A stretch of 64,000 nt of DNA from an uncultured Clostridia bacterium (GTDB lineage: Bacteria; Bacillota; Clostridia; Christensenellales; CAG-138). Position numbers and translations under genes: made by a program. Shown one piece after another: positions 17,002 to 25,377 of the stretch. The stretch covers positions 1 to 64,000 of the forward strand of contig CAKTYU010000008.1 of NCBI GenBank assembly GCA_934633985.1. Reading direction: 5' to 3'. Under the pieces are notes generated by a model. The model was given only the letters and a program-made list of their open reading frames with translations. It ran no database searches and was not told the origin of the DNA. Within the stretch, counting starts at the first letter, position 1, and the number at the start of each line of letters is the position of its first letter.

Positions 17002-17736
17002 TTATTTTAGCTCGATCGCTTCCGACAGCACGCGGCCTATGGATCCGCGTATTACGAGATCCGCCCTCGCGTCATACGGCGTTTCGCTTTTATTTATCAG
17101 CACCAGCCTGTTCCCGCGGTAATAATCTATAAGCCCCGCGGCAGGATAGACGGCCAGCGAGGTGCCGCCCACTATGAGCATATCCGCCCGCATTATATGG
17201 GTCACGGCCCCCTGGAGCACGTCGCCGTCCAAACCCTCCTCGTAAAGCACCACGTCCGGCTTTATCACGCCGCCGCAGCCGCAAAGCGGCACGGTGTCCA
17301 TGTGCATTATATCCTCGGCGGAATAGAACTTGCCGCATTTCATACAGTGGTTACGGTATATGCTTCCGTGGAGCTCATATACGTTTTTGCTGCCCGCCTT
17401 GGTGTGCAGGCCGTCGATGTTCTGTGTGACCACCGCCGTGAGCCTGCCCTCGCGCTCCAGCCCGGCAAGGGCCAGATGGGCGGCGTTTGGCTGCACGTCC
17501 GTCACGAGCAGCGCGCTCCTGTAGTATTGGAAGAAGCGCTCGGTGTGGCTCATAAAGAAGCTATGGCTGAGCAGCGTTTCCGGGCGCTCGCCGAAGCGGC
17601 GTATAGCGTCATATATGCCGTTTTCGCTGCGAAAATCCGGTATTCCGGATTCTGTGCTCACACCCGCACCGCCAAAGAACACTATGCGGCCGGAGGAGCT
17701 TATCATGCTTCGCAGCGCTTTGATATAATCTTCCAT
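17002..17736 (-). CDS. Sir2-family NAD-dependent protein deacylase
   Basis: A 244-residue sirtuin. NAD-binding motifs GAGVSTESGIPDFRS and TQNIDGLH are intact, the catalytic His is in YELHGSI, and the zinc ligands are the pairs HCMKCGKFY and PLCGCGG. VGGTSLAVYPAAGL and INK are later family motifs. The open frame runs 91 codons further upstream, but that part is antisense-like shadow of bofA. The ATG at 17736 follows GGGGGTG, and an ATG at 17751 is an alternative. It removes acyl groups from lysines with NAD. It sits between bofA and the GlmU-like gene on the same strand. Confidence 0.92.
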   Translation of the reverse strand: MEDYIKALRSMISSSGRIVFFGGAGVSTESGIPDFRSENGIYDAIRRFGERPETLLSHSFFMSHTERFFQYYRSALLVTDVQPNAAHLALAGLEREGRLTAVVTQNIDGLHTKAGSKNVYELHGSIYRNHCMKCGKFYSAEDIMHMDTVPLCGCGGVIKPDVVLYEEGLDGDVLQGAVTHIMRADMLIVGGTSLAVYPAAGLIDYYRGNRLVLINKSETPYDARADLVIRGSIGRVLSEAIELK

Positions 17737-17795
17737 ATTTCGCACCCCCATGCTCAAAAAGCTCCCCCCGCACGGCAGGGGAAGCTTTTGCCATA

Positions 17796-18053
17796 CTACA
17801 TCAAGAACGCCCAAAGCGCTATGAGCACCACGCCCGGCACGCCGAGCAGCCCCACTATCAGCGCCGTGAGGGCGTTGATAGGCAGCGTAAAGCCCACCGC
17901 GCTGCCGATTATGTTTATGACCAGCAGTACGGCGGCGCCCATTACGGCGTTTATCACCAGCTTGAAAAGTATCTTTATGGGCCATGCGAATATCTTCCAT
18001 ACGGCCCACACTATAAATATACCTATTCCAAACATGATGAGCGTTTCCGGCAT
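17796..18053 (-). CDS. bofA: Pro-sigma-K processing inhibitor BofA family
   Basis: An 85-residue membrane protein with two to three hydrophobic segments and the characteristic end LPINALTALIVGLLGVPG, which matches BofA. In Bacillus, BofA holds the SpoIVFB protease in check in the outer forespore membrane until engulfment is complete. The preceding gene encodes a DUF2508 (YaaL-like) protein, the same neighbour order as in Bacillus and Clostridia. Its presence suggests a sporulating lineage, although BofA homologues also persist in asporogenous relatives. Confidence 0.8.
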   Translation of the reverse strand: MPETLIMFGIGIFIVWAVWKIFAWPIKILFKLVINAVMGAAVLLVINIIGSAVGFTLPINALTALIVGLLGVPGVVLIALWAFLM

Positions 18054-18062
18054 TATATCTTA

Positions 18063-18275
18063 CTACTCCCCGTATTTGCGCCCCTCTGCATAGCGCTTTA
18101 GGAGCAGCACGTATTTTCTTCTTGCGGCCTCCATCTCAAAGACCGCGTAATCCACAAGGTCGGTATCGGATACGTTCCTGAAGTACCTTTCGGCCTCCTG
18201 CCACTGCTCCATAGCGCGGCGTATATCCTCTGCTTCGCCCTGTGCCCTTTTCTTTTCCCTTCGGCTAAGAAGCAT
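18063..18275 (-). CDS. DUF2508 (YaaL-like) protein
   Basis: A 70-residue, mostly helical, charged protein. The pattern of a central YAVFEMEAARRKYVLLL helix and its position 9 bases upstream of bofA match the YaaL/DUF2508 family. Function unknown. No catalytic motif is visible. Confidence 0.7.
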   Translation of the reverse strand: MLLSRREKKRAQGEAEDIRRAMEQWQEAERYFRNVSDTDLVDYAVFEMEAARRKYVLLLKRYAEGRKYGE

Positions 18276-18337
18276 ACCGTATTATCCTCCGTATATGTAT
18301 TTTCCATATACGGAAAAGTATGCACATTTATCCGGGC

Positions 18338-18877
18338 TTATATAACCCCGGACTTACCCATGAGCTTTACCACATAGTACACGAGTACAGTATACAGCGG
18401 TATCATGACCGCCTGATTTATCAGCCGCGCATATACTATCTGCCACGGAGACCCGTAAAGCCACATGAGCAGCAGCGTATTCAGCACCACGCTGCAAACC
18501 GTCTGCCCGGAGAAAACGGCCGCAAATATGCGCCCCGGGGTTGGCCTCTGGCCCTTTGTGAAGAACAATCCGGGTATCACCCCAAAAAGCGCCCCTATCA
18601 CCGTGAACCACGGCATATAGGCCCCCTTGGGGAACACCAGCGCCTGCACCAGATCGGTAAGCGCACCTACCGTCCCTCCGTACATGGGCCCATACAGCAC
18701 CGCCGTCACTATTACCGGCAGCACTCCTAAGCCTATCTTAAGAGTGTAGCTGCCCAGCGGCATGGCAGGTATGCTGAGCAAGCCGCCCAGCACCACTCCC
18801 AGCGCCGTAAACAGCGCGCAGAAGGCGAGCCTTCTCGTCCTCGGGTCCACGTTCGTGTTGTTTCCTGATTTTTCCAT
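18338..18877 (-). CDS. folT: ECF transporter S component for folate (FolT-like)
   Basis: A 179-residue membrane protein with about six hydrophobic segments and the family look of ECF S components (FCALFTALGVVLGGLLSIPAMPL, then Gly-rich GPMYGGTVGALTDLVQALVFP). Folate specificity is inferred from the tetrahydrofolate riboswitch directly upstream and from FolT-like sequence. It needs the shared EcfAAT module, which is not in this window. The ribosome site GGAGG (18890-18886) lies 8 bases before the ATG and has a nearby complementary CCTCC that could mask it. Confidence 0.85.
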   Translation of the reverse strand: MEKSGNNTNVDPRTRRLAFCALFTALGVVLGGLLSIPAMPLGSYTLKIGLGVLPVIVTAVLYGPMYGGTVGALTDLVQALVFPKGAYMPWFTVIGALFGVIPGLFFTKGQRPTPGRIFAAVFSGQTVCSVVLNTLLLMWLYGSPWQIVYARLINQAVMIPLYTVLVYYVVKLMGKSGVI

Positions 18878-18924
18878 AGAACTTACCTCCTTTGATAGTT
18901 TTCACCACATAGAGGAGGCAGTTC

Positions 18925-19072
18925 TCCTTTATGCAGCAGCGGGATGCGGATACCGTACCGTAAGCCTTAGGGCTTTTCGTCCCCGGGACAACTCCCCGTC
19001 CCCGGAGCACTGAGTCCGAAGCAATAATCCTGCTATGCCTCGGAGCAACGCACGGCGTCCTACTCTGCGCCT
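18925..19072 (-). ncRNA. Tetrahydrofolate (THF) riboswitch upstream of folT
   Basis: Read on the minus strand, the conserved blocks of the THF aptamer appear in order: AGAGTAGG near 19066, GTGCGTT, GGGGAGTTGTC, GGGGACGAAA, and the closing GCATCCCGCTGC (18945-18932). About 45 bases later the folT ribosome site GGAGG could be sequestered by CCTCC (18918-18914), with an alternative partner GGAG just upstream (18927-18924). This suggests ligand-dependent translational control. FolT is a known target class for this riboswitch. Confidence 0.85.
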
Positions 19073-19154
19073 TTTTAACTATTCAGTTGTTTTTTTGCCT
19101 TCCGGCCCTATTATTCTACACCCAACTCGCCCGTATGTCCATATTACTTGCGAT

Positions 19155-21026
19155 TTATGATGAGATACGGTCCGCATTGAGTATATATGCGGCCCTGATC
19201 TTGTCGCCCATGGTGTCGCTGTCATTGAAGTTGAAATACAGTATCTCCGGCGAGTCGCCGGGGAAAATGGCCGTGGTGGGCATATCCGCCACCCTGCGGC
19301 TTTTGCCCTCCGATAGATCGTACACCCAAAGCGTATAGGGATACTCGTCCTTATTGTTATTCGAGCTGCCCTCCTCGGCGTTCTCCTCGTCACCGGAAAG
19401 CCTGTTCTCGAAATAGTAGAGCCGCGAGCCGTCCCTGGACCATATAAATTCCTGCGCCCCGAACTCGTTGGATACGGGTATGCTTTTACCGGAGGCCATC
19501 TCGTATATCCTGAGCTTTTCGCTGCCGGTGCTGGAGGCCGCGGCCCCGCTCTCCGCGTTTATGGCCATATATTCCCTGTTGCCGGAAAGGGCGAAAAGGC
19601 TGCCGTAGGTGAACTGCCTGCGCACACCGCCGTCGCACTTTACCCGGTATATCATATCGCCGTTTTCCATATCGCCCTGCACGAAGTATATGCGCCCATC
19701 CGCAAAGGCTATGCTTCCCTCGTCCGCGCCGTTCTTTTCCACTATGGAATGGCGCTTGCTTTCATCCGGCACGTCAAAGTCGTATTGATGTATGGTCATG
19801 GAGTCCGTGCCGCTCACGGCGTAAAGGGTAGTGCCTATATCGTCCCACGTATAGGCGCTTACCGAATCGCCGAAGCCCGCGTCTGTAAGGTCGGTCAGCA
19901 CCTCCTCCGCCTCCACGTCTATTATGTAAAGGTTGGTGGCCTCCGCCGCCCTTTCAAGCAGCGCAAGCTTTCTCCCGTCCGGCGAGAACTCCGCGCTCTC
20001 TATGGTTTCAAAGTCATAGTCCATGAATTTCTCGGTCCCGCCGTCCTCATGCCTTACATAGAGCTTTTCGCAGGTATAGTCGCCGGAGGCGTCCCTTTCG
20101 TTTATGCGCTTGGTGTAGAGGGCGCCGCCCCCCGCCCGCTTGGGTATCTGCGTAAGGTACCACCCGTCGGGTATGAGCACCTCCGCGCCCTCCACGTCGC
20201 CCTTAGTGCTTCGCAGGACATTTTGGGAATAGGCCGCCTTGTATGCCAGGGTCTCGTCATACTGGGGCAGCTTATGCTTATCCGCCTCTATTATCGTCCA
20301 CTCCTCCTGAACGGCGGAGATGTTTTTGCCCACTATGTCATTTATGAACATCTCGGCTGCGATATCCGAATCCATAACGCCGGATATCAGCAGCACGTTG
20401 CACCTGTCCGCGTCCAGCGTAGGGGTAAGGCCCTCCGCGGTCAGCTTGCCCTCGCAGTAGTCGTCGTAGGCGTTTGCCGTGACCTGATACTTTGGCTTTT
20501 CATTTTTCTTTTTCTTTTTTTCCGCCTCCGCTATGGGCTTGATCTCTATCTCCAGCACGTTGCCGCTCGAATACGCCTTGAACGCCGGATCGGCGGAAAG
20601 CTGAAAGTATATGCACGCCTTCTTCTCCTCCGCGATCCTATGCACGAAGGCCCCCTGGACGCACCCCGCATATTCGGTTTTCGTGCGGGCAAAGTCGGCG
20701 TACTCAAGGTCGTTGAACTCCACCGCAAGCCTTGAGGGGTAGCCCAGCCTGTATACCCTGTATGCAGGCACGGTGGAGGCCCGGGCCTCCTCGCTGTCGC
20801 CGCTCATACGGCTTCCCACATAGAACTCCAGCCTTATCCGCACGCCGTCGCCCTCCGGGGAAACGGCCACGGACTTTGCGTTGGCGTTTTGAAGCGCGGC
20901 GCCGCCCGCAAGCTCCTTATCCGTGCAGTAGCCCTTGTAGGGATCTTCCTTTGCCTTGCAGCCTGCCGCAGACAGTGCGGCCGTTATAAGTATGAGCGCC
21001 ATAAGCGCCGCGGTGGTACGCTTCAC
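19155..21026 (-). CDS. Lipoprotein with N-terminal AMIN-like and C-terminal beta-propeller region
   Basis: A 623-residue predicted lipoprotein (GTG start behind GGAGGTAATCC, lipobox SAAGC). Residues about 50-170 contain strands typical of an AMIN-like domain (RLEFYVGSR, RLAVEFNDLEYADF, IYFQLSADP). A lysine-rich linker KKKKK follows. From about 330 there are repeated blade-like units (SPDGRKLALL, WDDIGTTLYAVSG, WSRDGSRLYYF) as in TolB or WD40-like propellers. Function unknown. The AMIN-like part suggests binding to the cell wall. The gene is single and followed by the folT leader on the same strand. Confidence 0.72.
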   Translation of the reverse strand: MKRTTAALMALILITAALSAAGCKAKEDPYKGYCTDKELAGGAALQNANAKSVAVSPEGDGVRIRLEFYVGSRMSGDSEEARASTVPAYRVYRLGYPSRLAVEFNDLEYADFARTKTEYAGCVQGAFVHRIAEEKKACIYFQLSADPAFKAYSSGNVLEIEIKPIAEAEKKKKKNEKPKYQVTANAYDDYCEGKLTAEGLTPTLDADRCNVLLISGVMDSDIAAEMFINDIVGKNISAVQEEWTIIEADKHKLPQYDETLAYKAAYSQNVLRSTKGDVEGAEVLIPDGWYLTQIPKRAGGGALYTKRINERDASGDYTCEKLYVRHEDGGTEKFMDYDFETIESAEFSPDGRKLALLERAAEATNLYIIDVEAEEVLTDLTDAGFGDSVSAYTWDDIGTTLYAVSGTDSMTIHQYDFDVPDESKRHSIVEKNGADEGSIAFADGRIYFVQGDMENGDMIYRVKCDGGVRRQFTYGSLFALSGNREYMAINAESGAAASSTGSEKLRIYEMASGKSIPVSNEFGAQEFIWSRDGSRLYYFENRLSGDEENAEEGSSNNNKDEYPYTLWVYDLSEGKSRRVADMPTTAIFPGDSPEILYFNFNDSDTMGDKIRAAYILNADRISS

Positions 21027-21143
21027 GGATTACCTCCATAAACAGCTTTATAATATCATTAGTTGATTATACCACGGGCAGTATTTTTCGGCTATGCGCC
21101 ATGTATAATTTAAAGTTTGTTTATAATTATCATTTGAAAAGTG

Positions 21144-21172
21144 TTTCATTCCCCATCGCAATTTGGTATAAT
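21144..21172 (+). promoter_or_regulatory. Candidate promoter of the zinc-ribbon/SH3 gene
   Basis: An extended -10 element TGGTATAAT ends at 21172. TTTCAT at 21144-21149 with a 17-base spacer is a weak -35. The coding start is 86 bases further on, after GGAGGA. Confidence 0.5.
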
Positions 21173-21257
21173 TATCTTTGAATAGATATCCAAAGTCAAC
21201 GGCTGCGGCGATATGCCGCCTCGTCCCTTGACCACAACCTTGTAGGAGGATTTTTAT

Positions 21258-23060
21258 ATGATATGTAAGGTATGCGGCACCAATAACGAGGACTATCTCG
21301 AATACTGTAAAAAGTGTTCCGCTCCCCTGCACGGCGGCGACAGCGCCGCCACGGAGGCTCCCGCCTCTTCCCGCGGTTTTGTCCGCGCCCCCGTATGGGC
21401 CAAGCCTGACTTCAACGCCAATACAATTTCGGAAAGCGATATACCCGCCGACTTTTTGAGCGGCAGGGACGATAAAACGGTCCAGCGCGCTCAGCCTGAG
21501 CAGCCTGTTCAGCCCGTTCAGCAGCCCCGTCAGTCCGCGGTACAGCCCGGCCCCGTCTGCCCCAAGTGCGGCGCACGGTTTGCGGAGGGCCAGCGCTTCT
21601 GCAATTCCTGCGGGGCAAAGATAGGCGCTGCTGCGCCCGCAGCGGCGGTATCCGCCGCCTCCTCAGCCTGGTCCGGCTCATACTCCGCCCCCCAGCAGCC
21701 TGCCCAGAGCGGCATAAAATATGCCGCCCCCATAGACGACAGGATGTTCTCTTACGACTATACCGATACCGACGACAAGCGCGGCAAGCGCTCCGGCGGC
21801 AGCAATAAGAAAAAACCCGCCCCGGCACAGCGCCCCGCCTCCCGCCCGGCTCAGCGCACGTCCGCACCCAGAAAGAGCCAGCCCTCCCGCCGCAGAAGGA
21901 GCGGCCTTAACGTCAAGCTCCTTGCCATGATACTCGGCGGCATACTGCTGCTCGGCGCTATCGTGTTCGGCGTGGTCAAGCTGGTAAGCGGCGGCATAGG
22001 CTCCGGCAAGTCCGCCATCACCGGCGAGGCAAGGATCGAGGAGACCACCACCGCCTCCGGCGACAAGGCCTACAACATCACCGTGTACGCCAAGAAGAAG
22101 AGCACTGTGCGCTTTGAGGGCGGCTCCATAGTAAAGGAGGAGCCCGTAGCCGGCAAGTCCGTCACCTTCGGCATACCCGAGCAGCTCTGGATCCCCGGCG
22201 AGCCCGTGGACCCCGATGAGCTCACCGCAGAGGGCTACCTTGCGGTAACGCCCAATATCACCGTCATAAATAAGAAGGGCGAAAGCGAACCCGTTACCTT
22301 CGCCAACCCCATTCTTATAAGCATACCTACCATAGATATGACCGTTACCAGCCCCAACACCGAGAACTTCTCGGTCAGCAGCCCCATCGTCGAGATAGCG
22401 GGCGTCGTACAGGATACCACCGCCGGAATATACGTAAACGACGAGGCCGTCCCCGTGGATGAGACAGGCTCCTTCACCTACACCTACACTATAACCGAGG
22501 CCGGCACCACCACCCTCAACGTGGAGGCCCGCAAGAACGGCTACGCCATCAACCGCAAGACCTTCACCATCGACTACAACACTGCCGGCGGCGGCACCAC
22601 CGCGCCCACAGGCGGCGGAACTACCGCGGCGACCACGCCCGCCAAGGTCGGAGATGCGAAGTCCATCTACTACGCCAACACCGACGGCGTAAACGTCCGC
22701 GCCAACGCGGTGGATACCTCCGACGTACTTGGCCAGCTCGGCGGCGGCGATAAGGTCTACGTTATCAGCGCGGACAGCAACGGCTGGTATAAGATCGCCT
22801 ACAACAACACCACGGCCTACGTATCCGGCAAGTACCTCACCAAGGTGAGCGACATCGCCTCCTATACCACTACCGGCGCCACCGTAAACACCGACGGGCT
22901 CAACGCAAGGCTCTCGCCCAGCAAGGACGGCACAGCCATGATGCAGCTTGCAAACGGCACCGCTGTCGCCTTTGTCAAGGACATGGGCAGCGGCTGGAGC
23001 ATGATAGAGTACAACGGCAAGATACTGTTCGTATCCCAGCAGTACATCACCAAGAACTGA
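21258..23060 (+). CDS. Zinc-ribbon, single-TM protein with extracytoplasmic SH3 repeats
   Basis: A 600-residue protein with mixed topology. The cytoplasmic N-terminal part holds two zinc ribbons: CKVCG..CKKC at 3-20, and a CPKCG..CNSCG pair near 97-115. These are joined by a Gln/Pro-rich linker and a Lys/Arg-rich stretch. One TM lies near 222-242. Outside, there is a beta domain at about 250-350, a bacterial Ig-like domain at about 360-450, a Thr/Gly linker, and two SH3b domains (about 470-530 and 540-600). SH3b domains usually bind peptidoglycan. The zinc ribbons suggest an internal protein or nucleic-acid partner. No catalytic domain is visible. A strong GGAGGA site precedes the ATG. Confidence 0.8.
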   Translation: MICKVCGTNNEDYLEYCKKCSAPLHGGDSAATEAPASSRGFVRAPVWAKPDFNANTISESDIPADFLSGRDDKTVQRAQPEQPVQPVQQPRQSAVQPGPVCPKCGARFAEGQRFCNSCGAKIGAAAPAAAVSAASSAWSGSYSAPQQPAQSGIKYAAPIDDRMFSYDYTDTDDKRGKRSGGSNKKKPAPAQRPASRPAQRTSAPRKSQPSRRRRSGLNVKLLAMILGGILLLGAIVFGVVKLVSGGIGSGKSAITGEARIEETTTASGDKAYNITVYAKKKSTVRFEGGSIVKEEPVAGKSVTFGIPEQLWIPGEPVDPDELTAEGYLAVTPNITVINKKGESEPVTFANPILISIPTIDMTVTSPNTENFSVSSPIVEIAGVVQDTTAGIYVNDEAVPVDETGSFTYTYTITEAGTTTLNVEARKNGYAINRKTFTIDYNTAGGGTTAPTGGGTTAATTPAKVGDAKSIYYANTDGVNVRANAVDTSDVLGQLGGGDKVYVISADSNGWYKIAYNNTTAYVSGKYLTKVSDIASYTTTGATVNTDGLNARLSPSKDGTAMMQLANGTAVAFVKDMGSGWSMIEYNGKILFVSQQYITKN

Positions 23061-23082
23061 TTTTTCAAAAGGACCTCACACA

Positions 23083-23112
23083 GGGCGGCGGAAACGCCGC
23101 CCTTATATTTAT
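23083..23112 (+). terminator. Terminator after the zinc-ribbon/SH3 gene
   Basis: Perfect 8-bp stem GGGCGGCG/CGCCGCCC around a GAAA tetraloop, followed by TTATATTTATT. Confidence 0.75.
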
Positions 23113-23134
23113 TCTGAAATGAGGTATATACGAC

Positions 23135-23407
23135 ATGAAGCTTTGGGGAACCGTCCGCAGGAACAACAAGATAATACGCCAGCACACGATCGAATACGCC
23201 GATCTCACGCGGGACACGGCAGAGGGCTGGGAGGGGCTTATCGGCCCGCTCTGCCATGAGCTCGACCTGTCCTGCCCCGTTATGCTAAAAAAGCACTTAA
23301 AGGATATAGAGGAATTTTCCCGCGTGGTGTTCCGCGCGGACGACTTTATGGAGCCGGTGGATTTCGACAAGTTCGAGGTGGAGGTATTCTATCCCAAGAA
23401 AAAATAA
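23135..23407 (+). CDS. Small conserved-type protein of unknown function
   Basis: A 90-residue cytoplasmic protein without signal peptide or known motif. It has a basic N-terminus (WGTVRRNNKIIRQH), a central acidic helix and an alternating C-terminal strand EVEVFYP. The ATG is preceded by GAAATGAGG. It sits between a terminator and a DUF378 gene and may have its own promoter. I do not recognise the family. Confidence 0.6.
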   Translation: MKLWGTVRRNNKIIRQHTIEYADLTRDTAEGWEGLIGPLCHELDLSCPVMLKKHLKDIEEFSRVVFRADDFMEPVDFDKFEVEVFYPKKK

Positions 23408-23490
23408 AAGCCATTATTTCCCGCGTATCCCCCGCATCCTTTCGGGCAGAATAAGCCCATCAAAGCAAAGGAGTTTTAAGGAGAAATTAT

Positions 23491-23706
23491 ATGGATACGC
23501 TGGCACTTATACTCGTCATCATAGGCGCGCTCAACTGGGGGCTCGTAGGCCTTTTCCAGTTTGACCTCGTGGCCAGCCTCTTCGGCGGCATGAGCGGCAC
23601 CTTCGCCCGCATCATCTATACGCTGGTGGGGCTTGCGGGGATATGGGGCATATCGCTGCTGTTCCGCCGCGACGGCATACGCCGCCATGACGGCGGCGCC
23701 GACTGA
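23491..23706 (+). CDS. DUF378 family small membrane protein
   Basis: A 71-residue protein with two transmembrane helices and the DUF378 pattern: LALILVIIGALNWGLVGLFQFDLVA followed by a small Gly-rich loop and LVGLAGIWGISLL. The family is common in Bacillota and its function is unknown. AAGGAG precedes the ATG. Its terminator hairpin is the site of repeat copy 2. Confidence 0.85.
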   Translation: MDTLALILVIIGALNWGLVGLFQFDLVASLFGGMSGTFARIIYTLVGLAGIWGISLLFRRDGIRRHDGGAD

Positions 23707-23724
23707 CGCTTGCGCAAAATAAAT

Positions 23725-24010
23725 AGGCGCTTTATGCGCCTCTCAGAGTGTCAAAAAAGTGGCTGAATGCCACTTTTTTGAGTTTTACGGGTTTTGCCTT
23801 GCAAAAAACATGAGGTTCCGCCTCGGGAAACGGGCCGGAACTGACCCGCTGCGGCGGGCCTCCGGGCGGCAAAATCCGCAAAGTACGAAAACCTCTGGGT
23901 TTTCATCCGTTCTGACGCACATGTCGTCAGAGCCGGATTAAACATAAGGGGCTGCGGCCCCTTATCAACCCTAGGGTTTTTTGACAGACTGAAAGGCGCT
24001 CTATGCGCCT
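23725..24010. repeat. Structured intergenic repeat, copy 2, inside a duplicated terminator
   Basis: The hairpin AGGCGC-loop-GCGCCTCT occurs at 23725-23743 and again at 23994-24012 with one loop difference. Between the copies lies about 250 bases that begin with a 12-bp perfect hairpin (23751-23762 with 23770-23781). A variable GC-rich middle (about 23782-23882) follows. The 57-base core at 23883-23939 is identical to that of copy 1. After it come an 8-bp ATAAGGGG/CCCCTTAT hairpin and the end TTTTTTGACAGAC. The element's first and last bases (TGTCAAAAAA and TTTTTTGACA) form a terminal inverted repeat. The neighbours converge, as at copy 1. Confidence 0.8.
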
Positions 24011-24012
24011 CT

Positions 24013-25338
24013 TTATTTTAGATATGTACTCATGTACTCTTTTCTTATTTCCTCCGGCACCAGCCTGCCGCCTGTGGCCCACGGGACGTGTACTGCGTTT
24101 TGCATTTTCTCTTCGAGGCCGTGCCTGCGTATATATTCCTTCCCTTCCTCCGAGCATAGCTTCACGGGGCCTTCAAATGCGGCGCAGGAGGAGGGCTCTA
24201 TAAATATGCCCTCGGTATCCAGCAGCGCCCGCATGTAATCGTACAGTTTATAGTCCTCCACCGTCATTTCGCCCGCAAGCAGCGTCCTCATAACGCCGCC
24301 CACGAAGCCCGACGGCCTGCCTACCGCAAGCCCGTCGGCATGGGTCAGGCCGGTAAGCCCCACATCCTGCACGCATATACCGTTATTCAGCCCGCTGGCC
24401 ATACCCAGCAGCATACAGGGCGCCTGAGTTGGCTCTACAAAGAATATGTGGGCGTTATCCCCAAAGAGCAGCCTGAGCCCGAAGGCTATGCCGCCCGGCG
24501 CGCCGCCCACGCCGCAGGGTATATAAACTATCAGCGGCCTGCTTTCGCCTATCTCTATGCCCATATCCTCAAGCTGCGCCTTCAGCCGCTTAGCCGCCAC
24601 AGCATAGCCCAAAAACAGCGCGACGGAATTTTCGTCGTCCACAAAGTAGCTCATGGGGTCGGCGTCTGAGAGCTTTCTTCCCTGCTTCACCGCCTCTGAA
24701 TAGTCCGACTCATACTCCACCACGTTCACGCCCTTGCTTCGCAGCAGGTCCTTTTTCCACTGCCTTGCGTCGGCGGACATGTGGACTATGACCTTATACC
24801 CTACCGCCGCGCTCATTATGCCTATGGAAAGGCCAAGGTTGCCGGTGGAGCCCACCTGGACGGTGTACCGCGAAAACACCTCGCGGCATTCATCGCAGGC
24901 CAGCTTTGCATAGTCGTCGCCATATCCGGAAAGAAGCCCCTTTTCCAGCGCTATCTCCTCGGTGTGCTTCAATATCTCATATATGCCGCCCCTCGCCTTT
25001 ACGGAGCCCGCAATGGCGAGGTCGCTGTCCCGCTTGAGAAGGAGCCGCCCGCCTATGCCGCCGTCCTGCTCGTTGAGCCGCCGCCGCATGTTCTCTATCT
25101 CGGTGAGCGGGGATTCTATAATGCCGCCGTTTCCCACGGTCTCCGGGAAGCAGCGCATTATGAAGGGCGCAAAGCGCGTAAGACGCGCCTCAGCGTCGTC
25201 TATATCCGCCATGGTAAGGCTTATGCCTTCAAACGCAGCGTCCCGGCTGCGAAGCTCCGGATTAAACCAGACCGCCTCCTCCGCCCCTGCAACGCGCTCG
25301 ATCACGGGATCTTTTTTTATAAGCTCACTAAGCTGCAT
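24013..25338 (-). CDS. dsdA: D-serine ammonia-lyase
   Basis: PLP-dependent fold-type II enzyme that deaminates D-serine to pyruvate and ammonia. At 441 residues the length is typical. The PLP lysine is in the SVKARGG segment at about 113-118, with the substrate/PLP loop VGSTGNLGLSIG and the phosphate-binding CGVGGAPGG. The late SSCAAFEGP is also characteristic. It may detoxify D-serine or feed pyruvate, complementing the L-serine dehydratase encoded near 44-45 kb. The gene is downstream of a C-terminal processing protease gene and uses host-like ATA codons. Confidence 0.92.
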   Translation of the reverse strand: MQLSELIKKDPVIERVAGAEEAVWFNPELRSRDAAFEGISLTMADIDDAEARLTRFAPFIMRCFPETVGNGGIIESPLTEIENMRRRLNEQDGGIGGRLLLKRDSDLAIAGSVKARGGIYEILKHTEEIALEKGLLSGYGDDYAKLACDECREVFSRYTVQVGSTGNLGLSIGIMSAAVGYKVIVHMSADARQWKKDLLRSKGVNVVEYESDYSEAVKQGRKLSDADPMSYFVDDENSVALFLGYAVAAKRLKAQLEDMGIEIGESRPLIVYIPCGVGGAPGGIAFGLRLLFGDNAHIFFVEPTQAPCMLLGMASGLNNGICVQDVGLTGLTHADGLAVGRPSGFVGGVMRTLLAGEMTVEDYKLYDYMRALLDTEGIFIEPSSCAAFEGPVKLCSEEGKEYIRRHGLEEKMQNAVHVPWATGGRLVPEEIRKEYMSTYLK

Positions 25339-25377
25339 ATAAAGCTCCTTTCGTAAAAAGTATTGTTATTTTACGGT

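Noticed and set aside
17737..18009. N-terminal extension of the sirtuin gene by 91 codons
   Set aside because: The added residues are a frame shadow of bofA, and a proper ribosome site and family start lie at 17736.
21420..21870. Minus-strand Arg/Cys-rich frame opposite the zinc-ribbon gene
   Set aside because: Composition follows from the Pro/Gln/Ala codons of the plus-strand linker, and no start signal is present.
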